From a virus, in the IMG/VR virus record IMGVR_UViG_3300042326_001267, positions 1 through 28,362 of that record: DNA of 28,362 bases. One strand, given 5' to 3'. Both the position numbers and the translations under genes were made by a program. The notes beneath the pieces were generated by a model. The model ran no database searches. It saw only the letters and a program-made list of their open reading frames with translations, and was not told the origin of the DNA. Shown here piece by piece: positions 14,361 to 23,096 of this stretch. Every line of letters starts with the position of its first letter. Positions within the stretch are counted from its first letter, which is position 1.

Positions 14361-14415
14361 AAAACCTTTTCGGTGTTGGGAAACACTTAATTTCATACAA
14401 ACAATTGGGGAACTT

Positions 14416-15453
14416 ATGACTGAACAACAAGTAAAAATCATAGACAGCTACGTTGATACCCAAGAGGCGGGCTTTTTTAAACGCACATTAGCCCGCAAAA
14501 TTGTAATGGAAAACCCCGGTGCGTTTGAGCAAACGAACAAAGAGGTTGATAGGGTGCGATGTTCAATCCGCTACCGAACGGGTGCGGCAGGCGACAGGCT
14601 AAAAGGCTTTGCAACAGTTAGCGGTTCGTTGCGGGAAAACCTATACAACCCTGAGCAAATGAAGCCCAGCGAGTACATGCAAGCGTTCATGGGCCGAGGG
14701 GAAAAGACCAGCAAAGAGGTATGGCATCTGCCCAAGAACATACGCAAGCCTTTGGTTTTGTCCGACCTTCACTTCCCGTACCACGAACTGCCAGCAATCG
14801 AAACGGCTATCGACTACGGGTTCAAAAACGGCGTTGATGCGATATACCTAAACGGCGATGTTATTGACTTCGCTAAGATTAGCCGATGGGAGAAAGACCC
14901 AGCGTTGATGTCGGCCCCCGTTGAGGTGCAAATGGTTCGGGACTTCTTGGCTGGCCTTGTAAGTCTTGGGCTGCCTGTTTTCTACAAGCTGGGCAACCAC
15001 GAAGACCGCTGGGATAGGTACATACTTCAAAACGCACCTGAGTTGATTACCCTGCCCGGGCTTCAACTTAAAGCCGCATTGGGACTTGATGAACTTGATA
15101 TTGAGTTAATCGACAGCCGCCAACACGCCAAGTTCGGCAAGCTAAGTGTACTGCATGGCCACGAATTTGGTGATAGCATATTCAGCCCGGTAAACCCAGC
15201 ACGGGGATTGTTTCTGCGGGGCAAGGCATCTGTATTGGCTGGCCACAACCACCAAACATCGGAGCATCACGAAAGCGACCTGAACAGCAAAGGAGTTGCT
15301 TGCTTTTCTACGGGTTGCCTTTGCGACTTGCAGCCAGCATACCGCCCATTTGCATACACGAAATGGAATCACGGGGCTGCAATTGTTGAGATTGATGAAG
15401 ATGGGGATTTCAGCGTTGAAAACTTTCGCATTGACAACCGCAAGGTTCGATGA
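14416..15453 (+). CDS. Calcineurin-like metallophosphoesterase with N-terminal helical domain
   Basis: 345 residues from ATG 14416; an earlier in-frame GTG inside the amidase gene gives a poor N-terminus. All metal motifs are present in order: SDLHFPYH (D117, H119), NGDVIDF (D148), GNHEDR (N194, H195), LHGHEFG (H247, H249) and AGHNHQ (H277, H279). Residues 1-65 (TLARKIV, RVRCSIRYRTGAAGD) look like a small helix-turn-helix-like domain that I recall in front of the phosphoesterase domain in Bacteroidota phage homologues. It may hydrolyse nucleic acid or nucleotide phosphoesters. Substrate unknown. Its place between endolysin and spanin-like genes is unusual. Confidence 0.88.
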   Translation: MTEQQVKIIDSYVDTQEAGFFKRTLARKIVMENPGAFEQTNKEVDRVRCSIRYRTGAAGDRLKGFATVSGSLRENLYNPEQMKPSEYMQAFMGRGEKTSKEVWHLPKNIRKPLVLSDLHFPYHELPAIETAIDYGFKNGVDAIYLNGDVIDFAKISRWEKDPALMSAPVEVQMVRDFLAGLVSLGLPVFYKLGNHEDRWDRYILQNAPELITLPGLQLKAALGLDELDIELIDSRQHAKFGKLSVLHGHEFGDSIFSPVNPARGLFLRGKASVLAGHNHQTSEHHESDLNSKGVACFSTGCLCDLQPAYRPFAYTKWNHGAAIVEIDEDGDFSVENFRIDNRKVR

Positions 15454-16028
15454 ACTGGCTTGGGTTTATATCAAGGCATTACGGCCTTATCGCAATTGCT
15501 GCCGCATTCATATTGGGCAAGCAATCATGCAACCACAGGGCCGAGGCCGAGCGGCATAAAAGCAATTATGAGGCAATCCAGCAAACAACGGGAAGCACAG
15601 CAAGGCGTTTGGACTTGACGGCTGAGCAATTAGCCGCAGAGAACAAACGTCTGCTGGATAGCCTTAAAATAAAAAGCGGCAAGGTTCAGTTCGTGTATCG
15701 CACCAAATGGCGAACAAAGACCGACACCTTTGAGGTTGATGTTGAACGCTGGCATATCGACTTGATACCATGCCCGATTCAATCTTTTACGGTTGACACC
15801 AACTGCATAAAGCTGACCGCATTATTGCACCCTGATTCGGCGGCCAAGGTAACGCTAACAACCGACTACGATTTGAGCGTTGTTGGCTATTGGCAGCGGC
15901 CCGGCAAATGGTTCGGTGCGAAACTTTGGAACGGATTGCTGGGCAAAAAAGAAGCCTACATAAAGATTGCATCGCCTTGTTTTAAAGATTCTGCCGTATA
16001 TTTGAACAAATTTAGCCAAGCACAATGA
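15450..16028 (+). CDS. Spanin-like membrane-anchored protein
   Basis: 192 residues. One N-terminal membrane segment (about 9-24, HYGLIAIAAAFILG) preceded by few charges is followed by a coiled-coil-prone region (30-72, EAERHKSNYEAIQ, LTAEQLAAENKRLLDSLKI) and a beta-rich C-terminal domain that would lie in the periplasm. A cysteine follows the membrane segment (KQSC) but the lipobox is not canonical. This arrangement and its place after the endolysin fit an inner-membrane spanin (Rz-like) that helps disrupt the outer membrane. It could also be a general envelope protein. ATGA overlaps on both sides. Confidence 0.6.
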   Translation: MNWLGFISRHYGLIAIAAAFILGKQSCNHRAEAERHKSNYEAIQQTTGSTARRLDLTAEQLAAENKRLLDSLKIKSGKVQFVYRTKWRTKTDTFEVDVERWHIDLIPCPIQSFTVDTNCIKLTALLHPDSAAKVTLTTDYDLSVVGYWQRPGKWFGAKLWNGLLGKKEAYIKIASPCFKDSAVYLNKFSQAQ

Positions 16029-16399
16029 ACCCAATTTGCATTCAAGACCTTACAACGGCCAAAGTATTAGCCGCACCGACAAGCTGCCAAGCAACCGCTA
16101 ACCTGAATATCGGCACATTGGCCCCTTCAACGGCTTATGATGTTTTCATTAGTAATATCGGCAGTCAAACTACTATTAAATACGACATCGTTACTGATGG
16201 TGCGGGCCTTGCAACCATATCCTTGCAAACCAACGCACTGTTCTTTAACGGCAACAATTTGTATTCTTTGCACGTTGTTGCGAACAACGATGACATTGCC
16301 GACTACGTGCTGATTGACAACCTATACGTTGGCTTCGTGCTGTACTTTTGGCGAAGCAATACATCCGCCCCGACCACGCAAAACATTCAGGTAGTTTAA
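16025..16399 (+). CDS. Beta-rich protein, possibly virion-associated
   Basis: 124 residues, unknown. It is rich in T, N, V and aromatic strands with few charges (NLNIGTLAPSTAYDVFISNIG, ATISLQTNALFF, NLYSLHVVANND, YVGFVLYFW), an immunoglobulin- or fibronectin-like pattern used in phage decoration or tail proteins. No signal peptide. Start overlaps the spanin-like stop (ATGA). The stop lies within a perfect palindrome that reaches into the next promoter. Confidence 0.6.
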   Translation: MNPICIQDLTTAKVLAAPTSCQATANLNIGTLAPSTAYDVFISNIGSQTTIKYDIVTDGAGLATISLQTNALFFNGNNLYSLHVVANNDDIADYVLIDNLYVGFVLYFWRSNTSAPTTQNIQVV

Positions 16400-16405
16400 C
16401 TACCT
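16389..16405. repeat. Perfect 17-bp palindrome (possible operator)
   Basis: AGGTAGTT-T-AACTACCT has eight-base arms around one base. It spans the stop of the preceding gene and the first five bases of the TACCTTTG box at 16401. No T run follows, so a terminator is unlikely; a protein-binding site over the promoter is possible. Confidence 0.55.
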
Positions 16406-16408
16406 TTG
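16401..16408 (+). promoter_or_regulatory. Promoter -7 box TACCTTTG
   Basis: Exact match to TAnnTTTG, 22 bases before the ATG at 16431. The ten-base context CTACCTTTGA is shared with the box at 27250. It probably drives the tail operon. No obvious -33 TTTG. Confidence 0.6.
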
Positions 16409-16430
16409 ACCATACCAAAACCAAAAAACC

Positions 16431-16643
16431 ATGACACCAAAACAAACAGCAGTAGAATGGTTGGAAGTGCAACTAAATGAAAATGGTAAACTTTCAGTAG
16501 TTGATTTTTATCAAGCCAAAGAAATGGAAAAGGAGCAGAGTAATGAGGCTTTTAAACACGGAGAATTTTGGATATTACAAACAATTGCAGAAGCCGTGAA
16601 CAATACTACAACGAAACCTTTAATACCAAAACCCCATGATTGA
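16431..16643 (+). CDS. Small conserved phage protein
   Basis: 70 residues, helical. The sequence TAVEWLEVQL followed by YQAKEMEKEQ and a charged helix is one I recall from small uncharacterised proteins in Bacteroidota genomes and phages (AVEWL...QAKEMEK pattern). Function unknown. It is the first gene behind the TACCTTTG box and palindrome. It overlaps the next gene by eight bases. Confidence 0.7.
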   Translation: MTPKQTAVEWLEVQLNENGKLSVVDFYQAKEMEKEQSNEAFKHGEFWILQTIAEAVNNTTTKPLIPKPHD

Positions 16644-16935
16644 AACATTGCTTTTTACTTCACTATTCATCTTCGGCGTATGGCTATCCACCGCCGAGGG
16701 CATGATTGGCGACCAACTTCGCTGGGAGTTTATTAGCCTATGGCCAAACCTTGCCAAGCCCGTAATTGATTGCCCGACATGCATGGCTTCGGTTTACGGC
16801 TCCTTGGCTTATTGGGGGCAGCACATGATCAGCGGCAACACTACCGACCTATTAACATTCATCGGCTGGCCTATCTTCGTTGTTTGCCTTGCTGGGCTGA
16901 ACGGCATCATCTTAAAACTTGCCAAATGGTCATAA
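16636..16935 (+). CDS. Membrane protein (DUF1360-like), possible holin
   Basis: 99 residues. Two clear hydrophobic segments, residues about 3-20 (TLLFTSLFIFGVWLS) and 73-95 (FIGWPIFVVCLAGLNGIIL), with a weaker middle one near 48-60. The KPVIDCPTCMASVYGS motif (about 41-56), with its CxxC, resembles the DUF1360 family of phage membrane proteins. Size and membrane segments allow a holin role for the endolysin at 13941, but the motif does not prove it. Its leader shares AACCTTTAATACCAAA with the leader of the gene at 3776. It overlaps the chaperone gene by ten bases. Confidence 0.65.
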   Translation: MIETLLFTSLFIFGVWLSTAEGMIGDQLRWEFISLWPNLAKPVIDCPTCMASVYGSLAYWGQHMISGNTTDLLTFIGWPIFVVCLAGLNGIILKLAKWS

Positions 16936-17579
16936 GTAAAGTTGCAAATTGGCTGGTTAAGAACTATCCCGATGCGGTGTTGGTTGCTTTAAAACCCGAT
17001 TCAAAGAACTGGAAAGCGGGCTGCGAATTCATGGTTGATATTGACGGCCACAAGTACTACAAGTTTCGGGACAGCGGCGATGTGCCATTGGTGCGTTACA
17101 AAGAGATTCAGGCTGTTTTAATTCAGTTAGATAATCGGTTAACATCCGATGAACTTATCAGCATTTTACAGATTGCACGTGAAAGCGTGGTTGCTGCCAT
17201 TGAAGGACAAAGCCGCAAGGATAGGGGTAAGGGCTTGCAACAATGCCTTTGGGCCATACAAGAAGCCGAAAGCCGCCACAAAGAACTGGGCTTGCATACC
17301 GACTTGATTGTAGAACTGGCAGCGTTGAACCTGATTAGGGACGATGAAAACCCATTCGAAATAAACGAAACGATTCAGGCTGAAAAGTTGCGGCTGTTTA
17401 AGCGTGAGTTTGTCAACCACGATTTTTTTTTGTCCGCTGGCATGAACGAATTCTTGCCCAATGCCGCTCAACTGGCAGACGTATGGCAGGGGCTATGGCA
17501 AGCCAGCGACCGATATCAAAGCAAAAAGAAGGACATACTAAAGTCAATTCTTGGCGAGATTCGGTCTACAATTGGCTAA
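16926..17579 (+). CDS. Tail assembly chaperone (short form)
   Basis: 217 residues from ATG 16926; the longer open frame upstream lies within the membrane protein gene and is not protein-like. It is helical and acidic/basic mixed, with a YYKFRDSGDVPLVRYKEIQAV segment (about 42-62) and an ENPFEINETIQAEKLRLFKREF segment that resemble tail assembly proteins encoded before tape measures in Bacteroidota phages. Position directly before the tape measure supports this. In most siphoviruses this gene makes a longer product by -1 frameshift; a suitable open frame follows (17528-17782) with a CAAAAAG site at 17522. Confidence 0.7.
   Translation: MVISKVANWLVKNYPDAVLVALKPDSKNWKAGCEFMVDIDGHKYYKFRDSGDVPLVRYKEIQAVLIQLDNRLTSDELISILQIARESVVAAIEGQSRKDRGKGLQQCLWAIQEAESRHKELGLHTDLIVELAALNLIRDDENPFEINETIQAEKLRLFKREFVNHDFFLSAGMNEFLPNAAQLADVWQGLWQASDRYQSKKKDILKSILGEIRSTIG
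17522..17528 (+). promoter_or_regulatory. Candidate -1 frameshift site C-AAA-AAG
   Basis: In the chaperone frame this reads C AAA AAG, an imperfect X XXY YYZ heptamer. After slipping back by one, reading continues in a frame that stays open to 17782. A run of nine T at 17423-17431 (T TTT TTT in frame) is a second candidate in the same open region. Confidence 0.45.
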
Positions 17580-17782
17580 GCGACTTTGACAGCGATTGCT
17601 TATTTTTGTGTAACGGTGAGCATTCGCAGTTCGTTGATTTGATGTCTTCAGGCACGATTAACGACTTCATCCGCTTGCTAAAACTTAAAACAAAAGAAGC
17701 CGATGGCCATCGACAAAATAATAGTGGAGTTTCAGGCGGAAACCACAAAGCTCAAAAAGGAATTAGACGACCTAAAAAGTAG
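17528..17782 (+). CDS. Frameshift extension of the tail assembly chaperone
   Basis: This frame is -1 relative to the chaperone and would add about 84 residues after the CAAAAAG site. The part SVYNWLSDFDSDCLFLCNGEHS through TINDFIRLLKLKTKE is clearly protein-like. The frame has no convincing own start: ATGs at 17483 and 17495 are followed by residues unlike a normal N-terminus. It overlaps the start of the tape measure gene by 80 bases, as is common for the G-T type extension. The alternative is an independent small gene starting at 17483 or 17495. Confidence 0.55.
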   Translation, partial: EGHTKVNSWRDSVYNWLSDFDSDCLFLCNGEHSQFVDLMSSGTINDFIRLLKLKTKEADGHRQNNSGVSGGNHKAQKGIRRPKK

Positions 17783-20700
17783 GTTAGGCAATGTCGAAAC
17801 TGCCGCCAAGGACGCTGGGAAGAATACTGGCAAGGCCCTTGATGACGTAGGCAAAAATGCCAACGGCTTAAAAGACACAATTAAAAACCTTGGCCAACAG
17901 ATAGCTGCGGCTTTCGCTGCACGTGAGATTATTCGGTTTACCAAGCAGACCATTGATGCGGCATCTGACCTGAACGAAACATTAAGCAAAAGCCAACAGA
18001 TATTCGGGGATGCAAGTAAGGCCGTTGAGGACTTTGCCAGCAATTCGGCCAAGCAGTTCGGCCAATCTAAACAACAGGCCATTGATGCTGCGGCTTCATT
18101 TGGTGTATTCGGCAAGGCTGCTGGATTAACGGGTGAAGATTTAAGTACGTTCAGCACAGACCTTGTGGCATTATCTGCCGACCTTGCATCATTCGGCAAC
18201 ACAACGCCCGAAGAGGCGGCATTGGCATTGGGGGCAGCATTAAGGGGCGAGGCCGAACCGATTCGTAGATTTGGGGTACTTCTTGATGACGCTACCTTGA
18301 AACAGGAGGCATTGGCAATGGGGATTATCAAAACAACCAAGGGGGCATTGACGCCGCAGCAAAAGGTGTTAGCGGCCAATGCGGTTATTTTGAAACAAAC
18401 GGCAGATGCCCAAGGCGATTTCGCAAGGACTTCGGATGGCGTTGCCAACCAGCAACGGATATTGGAGGCCACATTCAAAGACCTTCAAACCGAGATAGGA
18501 CAAAAGTTGCTGCCTACATTTAATTCGGCATTGACTTCTTTGAACGAATTTTTAGGCGACCTTGACGCTGAAGATGTAATGTCGTTCGCCAAGGCCATTG
18601 GCTTTGTAGCAACAGCGTTTGGTGCGTTTAAGTTAGGCAGCCTTATCAAAGATATGGGCGGCCTGACTGGCATGTTAAAGGCTACCACAGGCGGTGTTCA
18701 AGGATTAAGCAAGGCTGTAATGTCAAACCCATTCGGCTTATTGGCTACCGCAGCAGCAGCATTGATTGCATACGGGCCTGACATTTTGGACATGCTGAAT
18801 GGGGTGAACGAAGCCCAAAGGGAACTTGATGATATTGCATATAAAGCAACCGAGAACCTACGCAAAGAACAGGCCGAACTTAATTTGGTTGGCGAGGCAT
18901 TGGCCAAAACAAATCCCGGTAGCGAAGAAAGGGCAAGGCTGCTTCAGCGGTTTAACGAACTTTCGCCACAAGGTATTGCTGACCTAAAAGACACGTTTGA
19001 TTTAAATAATCAACTTGCTACTGCAATGGCGGGTGCGAATGCACAATATGACAACCGTATCAAGAAGATTGGCCTTGAAGCGGCAGCAACGGCAGCAGCA
19101 CAAAAGCAAATTGAATTAAAGGCCAAAATAACTGCCGAAGAAGATAGGCTGGTTCAAGAAACTGGAATGAGTTATGATGAAGTGCGAAAGTCGGTTGAGG
19201 ACTATATCGAATACCAAAAAACGGGGGCTTTCCCAGCACTTGCAAGGGCAAAGAACCTTCTTCGTGGAGGTGTTGGCGACCTTGCCCAATTGCAGTATGC
19301 ATATAGCCAAACAACACAGCAGACACAACGAATAAAGGCTGAAACAGACGCTTTTAATACTTCGATGAACAAGAATTCTGTAATGGCAAACAAGTCAGGT
19401 TCAGGATTCAGTTTCTTGTCGGGTACGCTTTCTAAATTCGGCCAAAAGGTTGAAGAAACAAAAGCAAAGTGGAGTATGTTTCAAGGGGCAGTTTCGGGAG
19501 GTGTTGGTGGTGATGAAGGTGGCGGCGACCCCGACCCCGACGCTGACGCTGCCGCTGCCGCCGCTACAGAACGTGCAAAGAAATTAAAAGAAATCAATGC
19601 CCAGTTCAACAAGGAAATGATGTCGCTGGCCGATGAACTTACCTTGATGATGATTGCCGATGAAGATGAAAGGGCACAAAAGCAACTTCAAATACAAAAG
19701 GCGGCAGAACTTGCATCGATTGATGCCAGCGAATTTACCGCAGACCAAAAGGGAAAATTAAAGGCTCAAATTGACGCAAAATATGACCAGTTAGAAATAA
19801 CAAGGCAGCAAACCCAAAACGAAAAATTAAAGAAAGGCGAAGAAGATTATCAGCGTTTTCTTGAAGAACAAGGACTTAAATCCGAAGAGGCGGCAAAGGA
19901 GGCGGAAGACCGTAAGTATTCTGCTTATCTTGAATTGTGGCAGATGCGACAAGAGAACGAACTGCTTGGCATTGAAAATGAAAAGGAACGCAAGCTAAAA
20001 GAACTTGAAATACACGAACAAAACGAGATTGCCAAGGTTGAGGCTTCGGAGTTTGCTGGCGAAATTATTGCAGAGATTCAAAAAAAGTATGCGGCATTAA
20101 GGGTTAAAAACGAAATAGAGACCCAAAAGGCAACCAACATAGCTATGGCCGATGGTTTTTCTCAGCTTTCAAGTGGTTTCGGCCAAATGGTTAGTTCATT
20201 CGCACAAATAAGCGGAGAGGGTGCAGAATACACTAAGGCGTTGGCGGTTATTGGCGTTCAAATACAGCTTGCAACTGCCCTTGCCGCCGCTATTGCTGGG
20301 GCTACTACTGCCGCTGCCGCAACAGGACCCGGTGCCCCTTTTGCATTGGCTGGCTACATTGCATCAATGGTTGGGGCTGTTATTGCTGCATTCGCCCAAA
20401 CAACCCAATTGCTAACTGCCGAGGTGCCAAAACCAGCGTTCTACGAAGGTACAGCATACCTTCAAAGGGGCGGCAACCCCAAAGGCAAGGACACTATTCC
20501 CGTAATGGCACACGAAGGGGAAGCGATTATACCAACCGGGAAGAACCTACAATACCCGGGCCTTGCCAAATCGTGGATTGATGGCAGCCTTGACGGATAC
20601 ATCAACAAAAACTTCGTGCGGCCCGCCTTGATGGAACAACAGCGGCAAGCCGAGGAAGATTTTGCCGACCGCTTGGCAAATTCAATGGCATTGCAAATGT

Positions 20701-20816
20701 CCAGCAACTTCGATGACTACCGCCTTTTTAGGGCAATCAAAGAACAAACGGCAGTCAACAGGACTGGCTTTGAAACCATGAAAATTAACCGCAAAAAAAT
20801 AAGAGGTGGACGGTAA
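17703..20816 (+). CDS. Tail tape measure protein
   Basis: 1,037 residues. N-terminal part (1 to about 60) is coiled coil (EFQAETTKLKKELDDLKSRLG), followed by the classical tape measure region rich in A, G, F and K (about 75-310, including FGDASKAVEDFA and TPEEAALALGAALRGEAEPIRRFG). A D/P/A-rich hinge lies near 600-620, then long charged coiled coils (620-810), and a hydrophobic region at about 841-903 (VIGVQIQLATALAAAIAG) that could cross the membrane during DNA entry. The YLQRGG and HEGEAIIP segments near 918-945 are typical C-terminal motifs. By the usual rule of about 0.15 nm per residue, the tail would be near 155 nm. ATG 17703 overlaps the chaperone extension. Confidence 0.93.
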   Translation: MAIDKIIVEFQAETTKLKKELDDLKSRLGNVETAAKDAGKNTGKALDDVGKNANGLKDTIKNLGQQIAAAFAAREIIRFTKQTIDAASDLNETLSKSQQIFGDASKAVEDFASNSAKQFGQSKQQAIDAAASFGVFGKAAGLTGEDLSTFSTDLVALSADLASFGNTTPEEAALALGAALRGEAEPIRRFGVLLDDATLKQEALAMGIIKTTKGALTPQQKVLAANAVILKQTADAQGDFARTSDGVANQQRILEATFKDLQTEIGQKLLPTFNSALTSLNEFLGDLDAEDVMSFAKAIGFVATAFGAFKLGSLIKDMGGLTGMLKATTGGVQGLSKAVMSNPFGLLATAAAALIAYGPDILDMLNGVNEAQRELDDIAYKATENLRKEQAELNLVGEALAKTNPGSEERARLLQRFNELSPQGIADLKDTFDLNNQLATAMAGANAQYDNRIKKIGLEAAATAAAQKQIELKAKITAEEDRLVQETGMSYDEVRKSVEDYIEYQKTGAFPALARAKNLLRGGVGDLAQLQYAYSQTTQQTQRIKAETDAFNTSMNKNSVMANKSGSGFSFLSGTLSKFGQKVEETKAKWSMFQGAVSGGVGGDEGGGDPDPDADAAAAAATERAKKLKEINAQFNKEMMSLADELTLMMIADEDERAQKQLQIQKAAELASIDASEFTADQKGKLKAQIDAKYDQLEITRQQTQNEKLKKGEEDYQRFLEEQGLKSEEAAKEAEDRKYSAYLELWQMRQENELLGIENEKERKLKELEIHEQNEIAKVEASEFAGEIIAEIQKKYAALRVKNEIETQKATNIAMADGFSQLSSGFGQMVSSFAQISGEGAEYTKALAVIGVQIQLATALAAAIAGATTAAAATGPGAPFALAGYIASMVGAVIAAFAQTTQLLTAEVPKPAFYEGTAYLQRGGNPKGKDTIPVMAHEGEAIIPTGKNLQYPGLAKSWIDGSLDGYINKNFVRPALMEQQRQAEEDFADRLANSMALQMSSNFDDYRLFRAIKEQTAVNRTGFETMKINRKKIRGGR

Positions 20817-23082
20817 CACAGCAATTGTAACACTAAACGGCATCAACGTAACTGGCGATGCTATCGGCGTTGAGGAAATCAAGGAACGCATCTATTGGGA
20901 TGAAGATGCCCGGGGCTTGCTGTTCGACTTCGAGGGCGAGATAACCTTTACAGGCAACACCTACCGTTTCCTTCAGCAGCGGTTTCGTGAGGACTATGAC
21001 AACCCCGTGCCGCTAAACATCGTAGCCTACAACCCACATTCGGGTGCATTTGAAGCCGTTGTTAATGGCTTGGTGTTTACCAGCGATTGCGAGTTCAACC
21101 TATACGAAAAGACCGTATCGTGCCAAATTGTTGATAGGGGTTTCTTTGCCAAGATTCGCAACAACGTAAACATTGGATTCAGCCTTGGTGCACCCGACAG
21201 CAAATTAGGGGTTGACATTAGTTCGCTTTTTTCCATTACGGATTTAAGGGCCGTTGTTTTTATGAATTCGCCCACCCCGGGCGTTGGTGTAACAGGGTTT
21301 CGCAAATCAATGACCGCATTTGATGCCCTTAGTTGCCTTGTGGCTACCATGAGCGACGGGGAGGTTGGGTTTGTGTCAAATTATTTAACCCCTGTTGTTG
21401 GTCAAGAAACCCCGCACATATTAAGCGGGCGGCAGCTAAGGGGCGATATTATTGACATCGGCCCTGTTGTTTCGTGGAATGAATTGTTCGGGGATTTGTC
21501 AAAGCTGTACAACTTGGCGTTTGCTGTTGAAGAATACAACGTGGGCCAATGGCGAATAAGAGTTGAACCTATAAATTACTTTCGGCAATCGCAAAGCATA
21601 CAGTTGTTTGATGTGGAGGCTGGGGTAACCGAAAACATTGACACATCAATGCTATACGCTTCGGCTATTGCTGGCAGTTCGGAAACAAGGGAGGATTTTG
21701 AAGACCCTACTGGACTGGCCGTTGTTTATTCAGGCGGGACTTGGAATTACATGCCCAAAACCCCATTTATCTTTCAATGGCAAGAGGATTATTATTTTCA
21801 GTACAAATCAAACGTAGATAGTGAATGGGATTTGCGGTGTTCGGTTTTAATAACGCATAGCAATATCATTTACTATGTGATGTCAATGTATTTTTTCACA
21901 GTTATACCAAACGACCCTAACTTTGATGACAGCTACGATGAAAAGGCCTTTTTGATTTCTGCCTTTTACAAAGATTTTACAGGCTTGGCAAGCACCCCTA
22001 ATTTAAACGGTGTTGGCAACCCAGTTCTTTTTAATGTATTCAACAACGCCATAAGCAACTACAACGTAATGGTTGCAAATGCAGAAGGGATACCAGCAAA
22101 TGCAGCCAGTCAGTTTGCAAGTTTTGGGCAGCAGTATTTTGATGCGTACTACGTGCCTGAAATTGCTAACATTCCATATTCACTTTTACTGGCAAGGGAT
22201 GAAATAAACCAATCGCCCGGGCCATTAAAAAGAATGTACCTTATTTACAATTACTTTTCAGGTTCCCCAATTGGGGATTGGGCTACAAATTTAACACTTG
22301 CTGGGCCTGTGTTTGACGATTTGGTTACCCCTGAGAACTTAAACTACTTGGCTGTTACTGGAGATTTTACCGACATAACAATAAACGGCAGCGACCCAAG
22401 TACGGGATATGTTACAACCAATTCAACATGGGTTTGTCAAGTGCCAGCGTTGTATTCTTTTAGGATTAAAGGGTCTATTTTTATTAAATGGCTTTCAAGC
22501 GTTGGATTTAGTTCCTACACTACTTTTCAATTTATTGTTGCACAATGGGATTCATCTTTAACTGGAGTTAAAACAATAAGAAAAACAAGCCCGTTTTTCT
22601 ACTTTAGCCAAATATCAGCCGAAAGATACAGGGATTTCGATTTGTTTTTCGGAATGTTCAACGCCGATTCTGGGGACATATTTCAAATTCAATTGGTTGC
22701 AACAGAAAATTTAGCGAATCAGTATTTTCGGGTTTACCTAAGTGCCGATACAGCATGGTCAATTTCAGGCAATTCACTTGAAGGGCAGGGGGGTACAATT
22801 CTAACCGCAGAAAAAGGTGCACCATTTATGCTAACTAACCAGCTTAAAGCAAACATAAATGCCGATTTGTGGAAGAGCATTAAAGCCAACCCATACCAAA
22901 AACTACTTTACCAAGTTACCGATGACGGGGAGGCAAGGTCAATGAACCTATACGATTTCAGTCGCAACATTATTTCAGGCGTTACCGAGGGCGAAACACG
23001 GGGCAGATTGGCAGCACCAGAACAGCCCGATGTTGACCCGGGCAACCCTGTTACACCTGAACCCGAAGAAGAACCCGAATAA
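20806..23082 (+). CDS. Large tail/baseplate protein (distal tail or hub type)
   Basis: 758 residues with a GTG start: the frame is closed by a stop at 20800-20802 and no ATG occurs for about 150 codons, so GTG 20806 is the only likely start. The N-terminal 120 residues are beta-rich (TAIVTLNG, IYWDEDARGLLFDFEGEITFTG, NPVPLNIVAYN), resembling the two-layer domains of tail hub proteins. A middle part (FGDLSKLYNLAFAVEEYN, WRIRVEPINYF) looks like a baseplate fold. The C-terminus ends in a P/E-rich tail. It overlaps the tape measure by 11 bases; the gene after a tape measure usually encodes distal tail or baseplate proteins. The later half is more A/T-rich. Confidence 0.72.
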   Translation: MDGNTAIVTLNGINVTGDAIGVEEIKERIYWDEDARGLLFDFEGEITFTGNTYRFLQQRFREDYDNPVPLNIVAYNPHSGAFEAVVNGLVFTSDCEFNLYEKTVSCQIVDRGFFAKIRNNVNIGFSLGAPDSKLGVDISSLFSITDLRAVVFMNSPTPGVGVTGFRKSMTAFDALSCLVATMSDGEVGFVSNYLTPVVGQETPHILSGRQLRGDIIDIGPVVSWNELFGDLSKLYNLAFAVEEYNVGQWRIRVEPINYFRQSQSIQLFDVEAGVTENIDTSMLYASAIAGSSETREDFEDPTGLAVVYSGGTWNYMPKTPFIFQWQEDYYFQYKSNVDSEWDLRCSVLITHSNIIYYVMSMYFFTVIPNDPNFDDSYDEKAFLISAFYKDFTGLASTPNLNGVGNPVLFNVFNNAISNYNVMVANAEGIPANAASQFASFGQQYFDAYYVPEIANIPYSLLLARDEINQSPGPLKRMYLIYNYFSGSPIGDWATNLTLAGPVFDDLVTPENLNYLAVTGDFTDITINGSDPSTGYVTTNSTWVCQVPALYSFRIKGSIFIKWLSSVGFSSYTTFQFIVAQWDSSLTGVKTIRKTSPFFYFSQISAERYRDFDLFFGMFNADSGDIFQIQLVATENLANQYFRVYLSADTAWSISGNSLEGQGGTILTAEKGAPFMLTNQLKANINADLWKSIKANPYQKLLYQVTDDGEARSMNLYDFSRNIISGVTEGETRGRLAAPEQPDVDPGNPVTPEPEEEPE

Positions 23083-23084
23083 CT

Positions 23085-23092
23085 TACCTTTG
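23085..23092 (+). promoter_or_regulatory. Promoter -7 box TACCTTTG, leaderless
   Basis: Exact TAnnTTTG match ending four bases before the ATG at 23097. With the usual distance from box to first base, the mRNA would begin at or next to the start codon. No -33 TTTG is evident. Confidence 0.6.
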
Positions 23093-23096
23093 TATT

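Noticed and set aside
17483-17782. Independent 99-residue gene
   Set aside because: The first 20 residues are not protein-like and the frame is open further upstream; a -1 frameshift extension explains it better, though an own start cannot be excluded.
17732-18478. 248-residue minus-strand open frame inside the tape measure gene
   Set aside because: Ala/Ser/Asn-rich shadow of an A/G/K-rich gene; no start context and no recognisable motif.
20221-20415. 64-residue plus-strand open frame (Leu/Pro-rich) inside the tape measure gene
   Set aside because: Out-of-frame reading of the hydrophobic A/G-rich segment.
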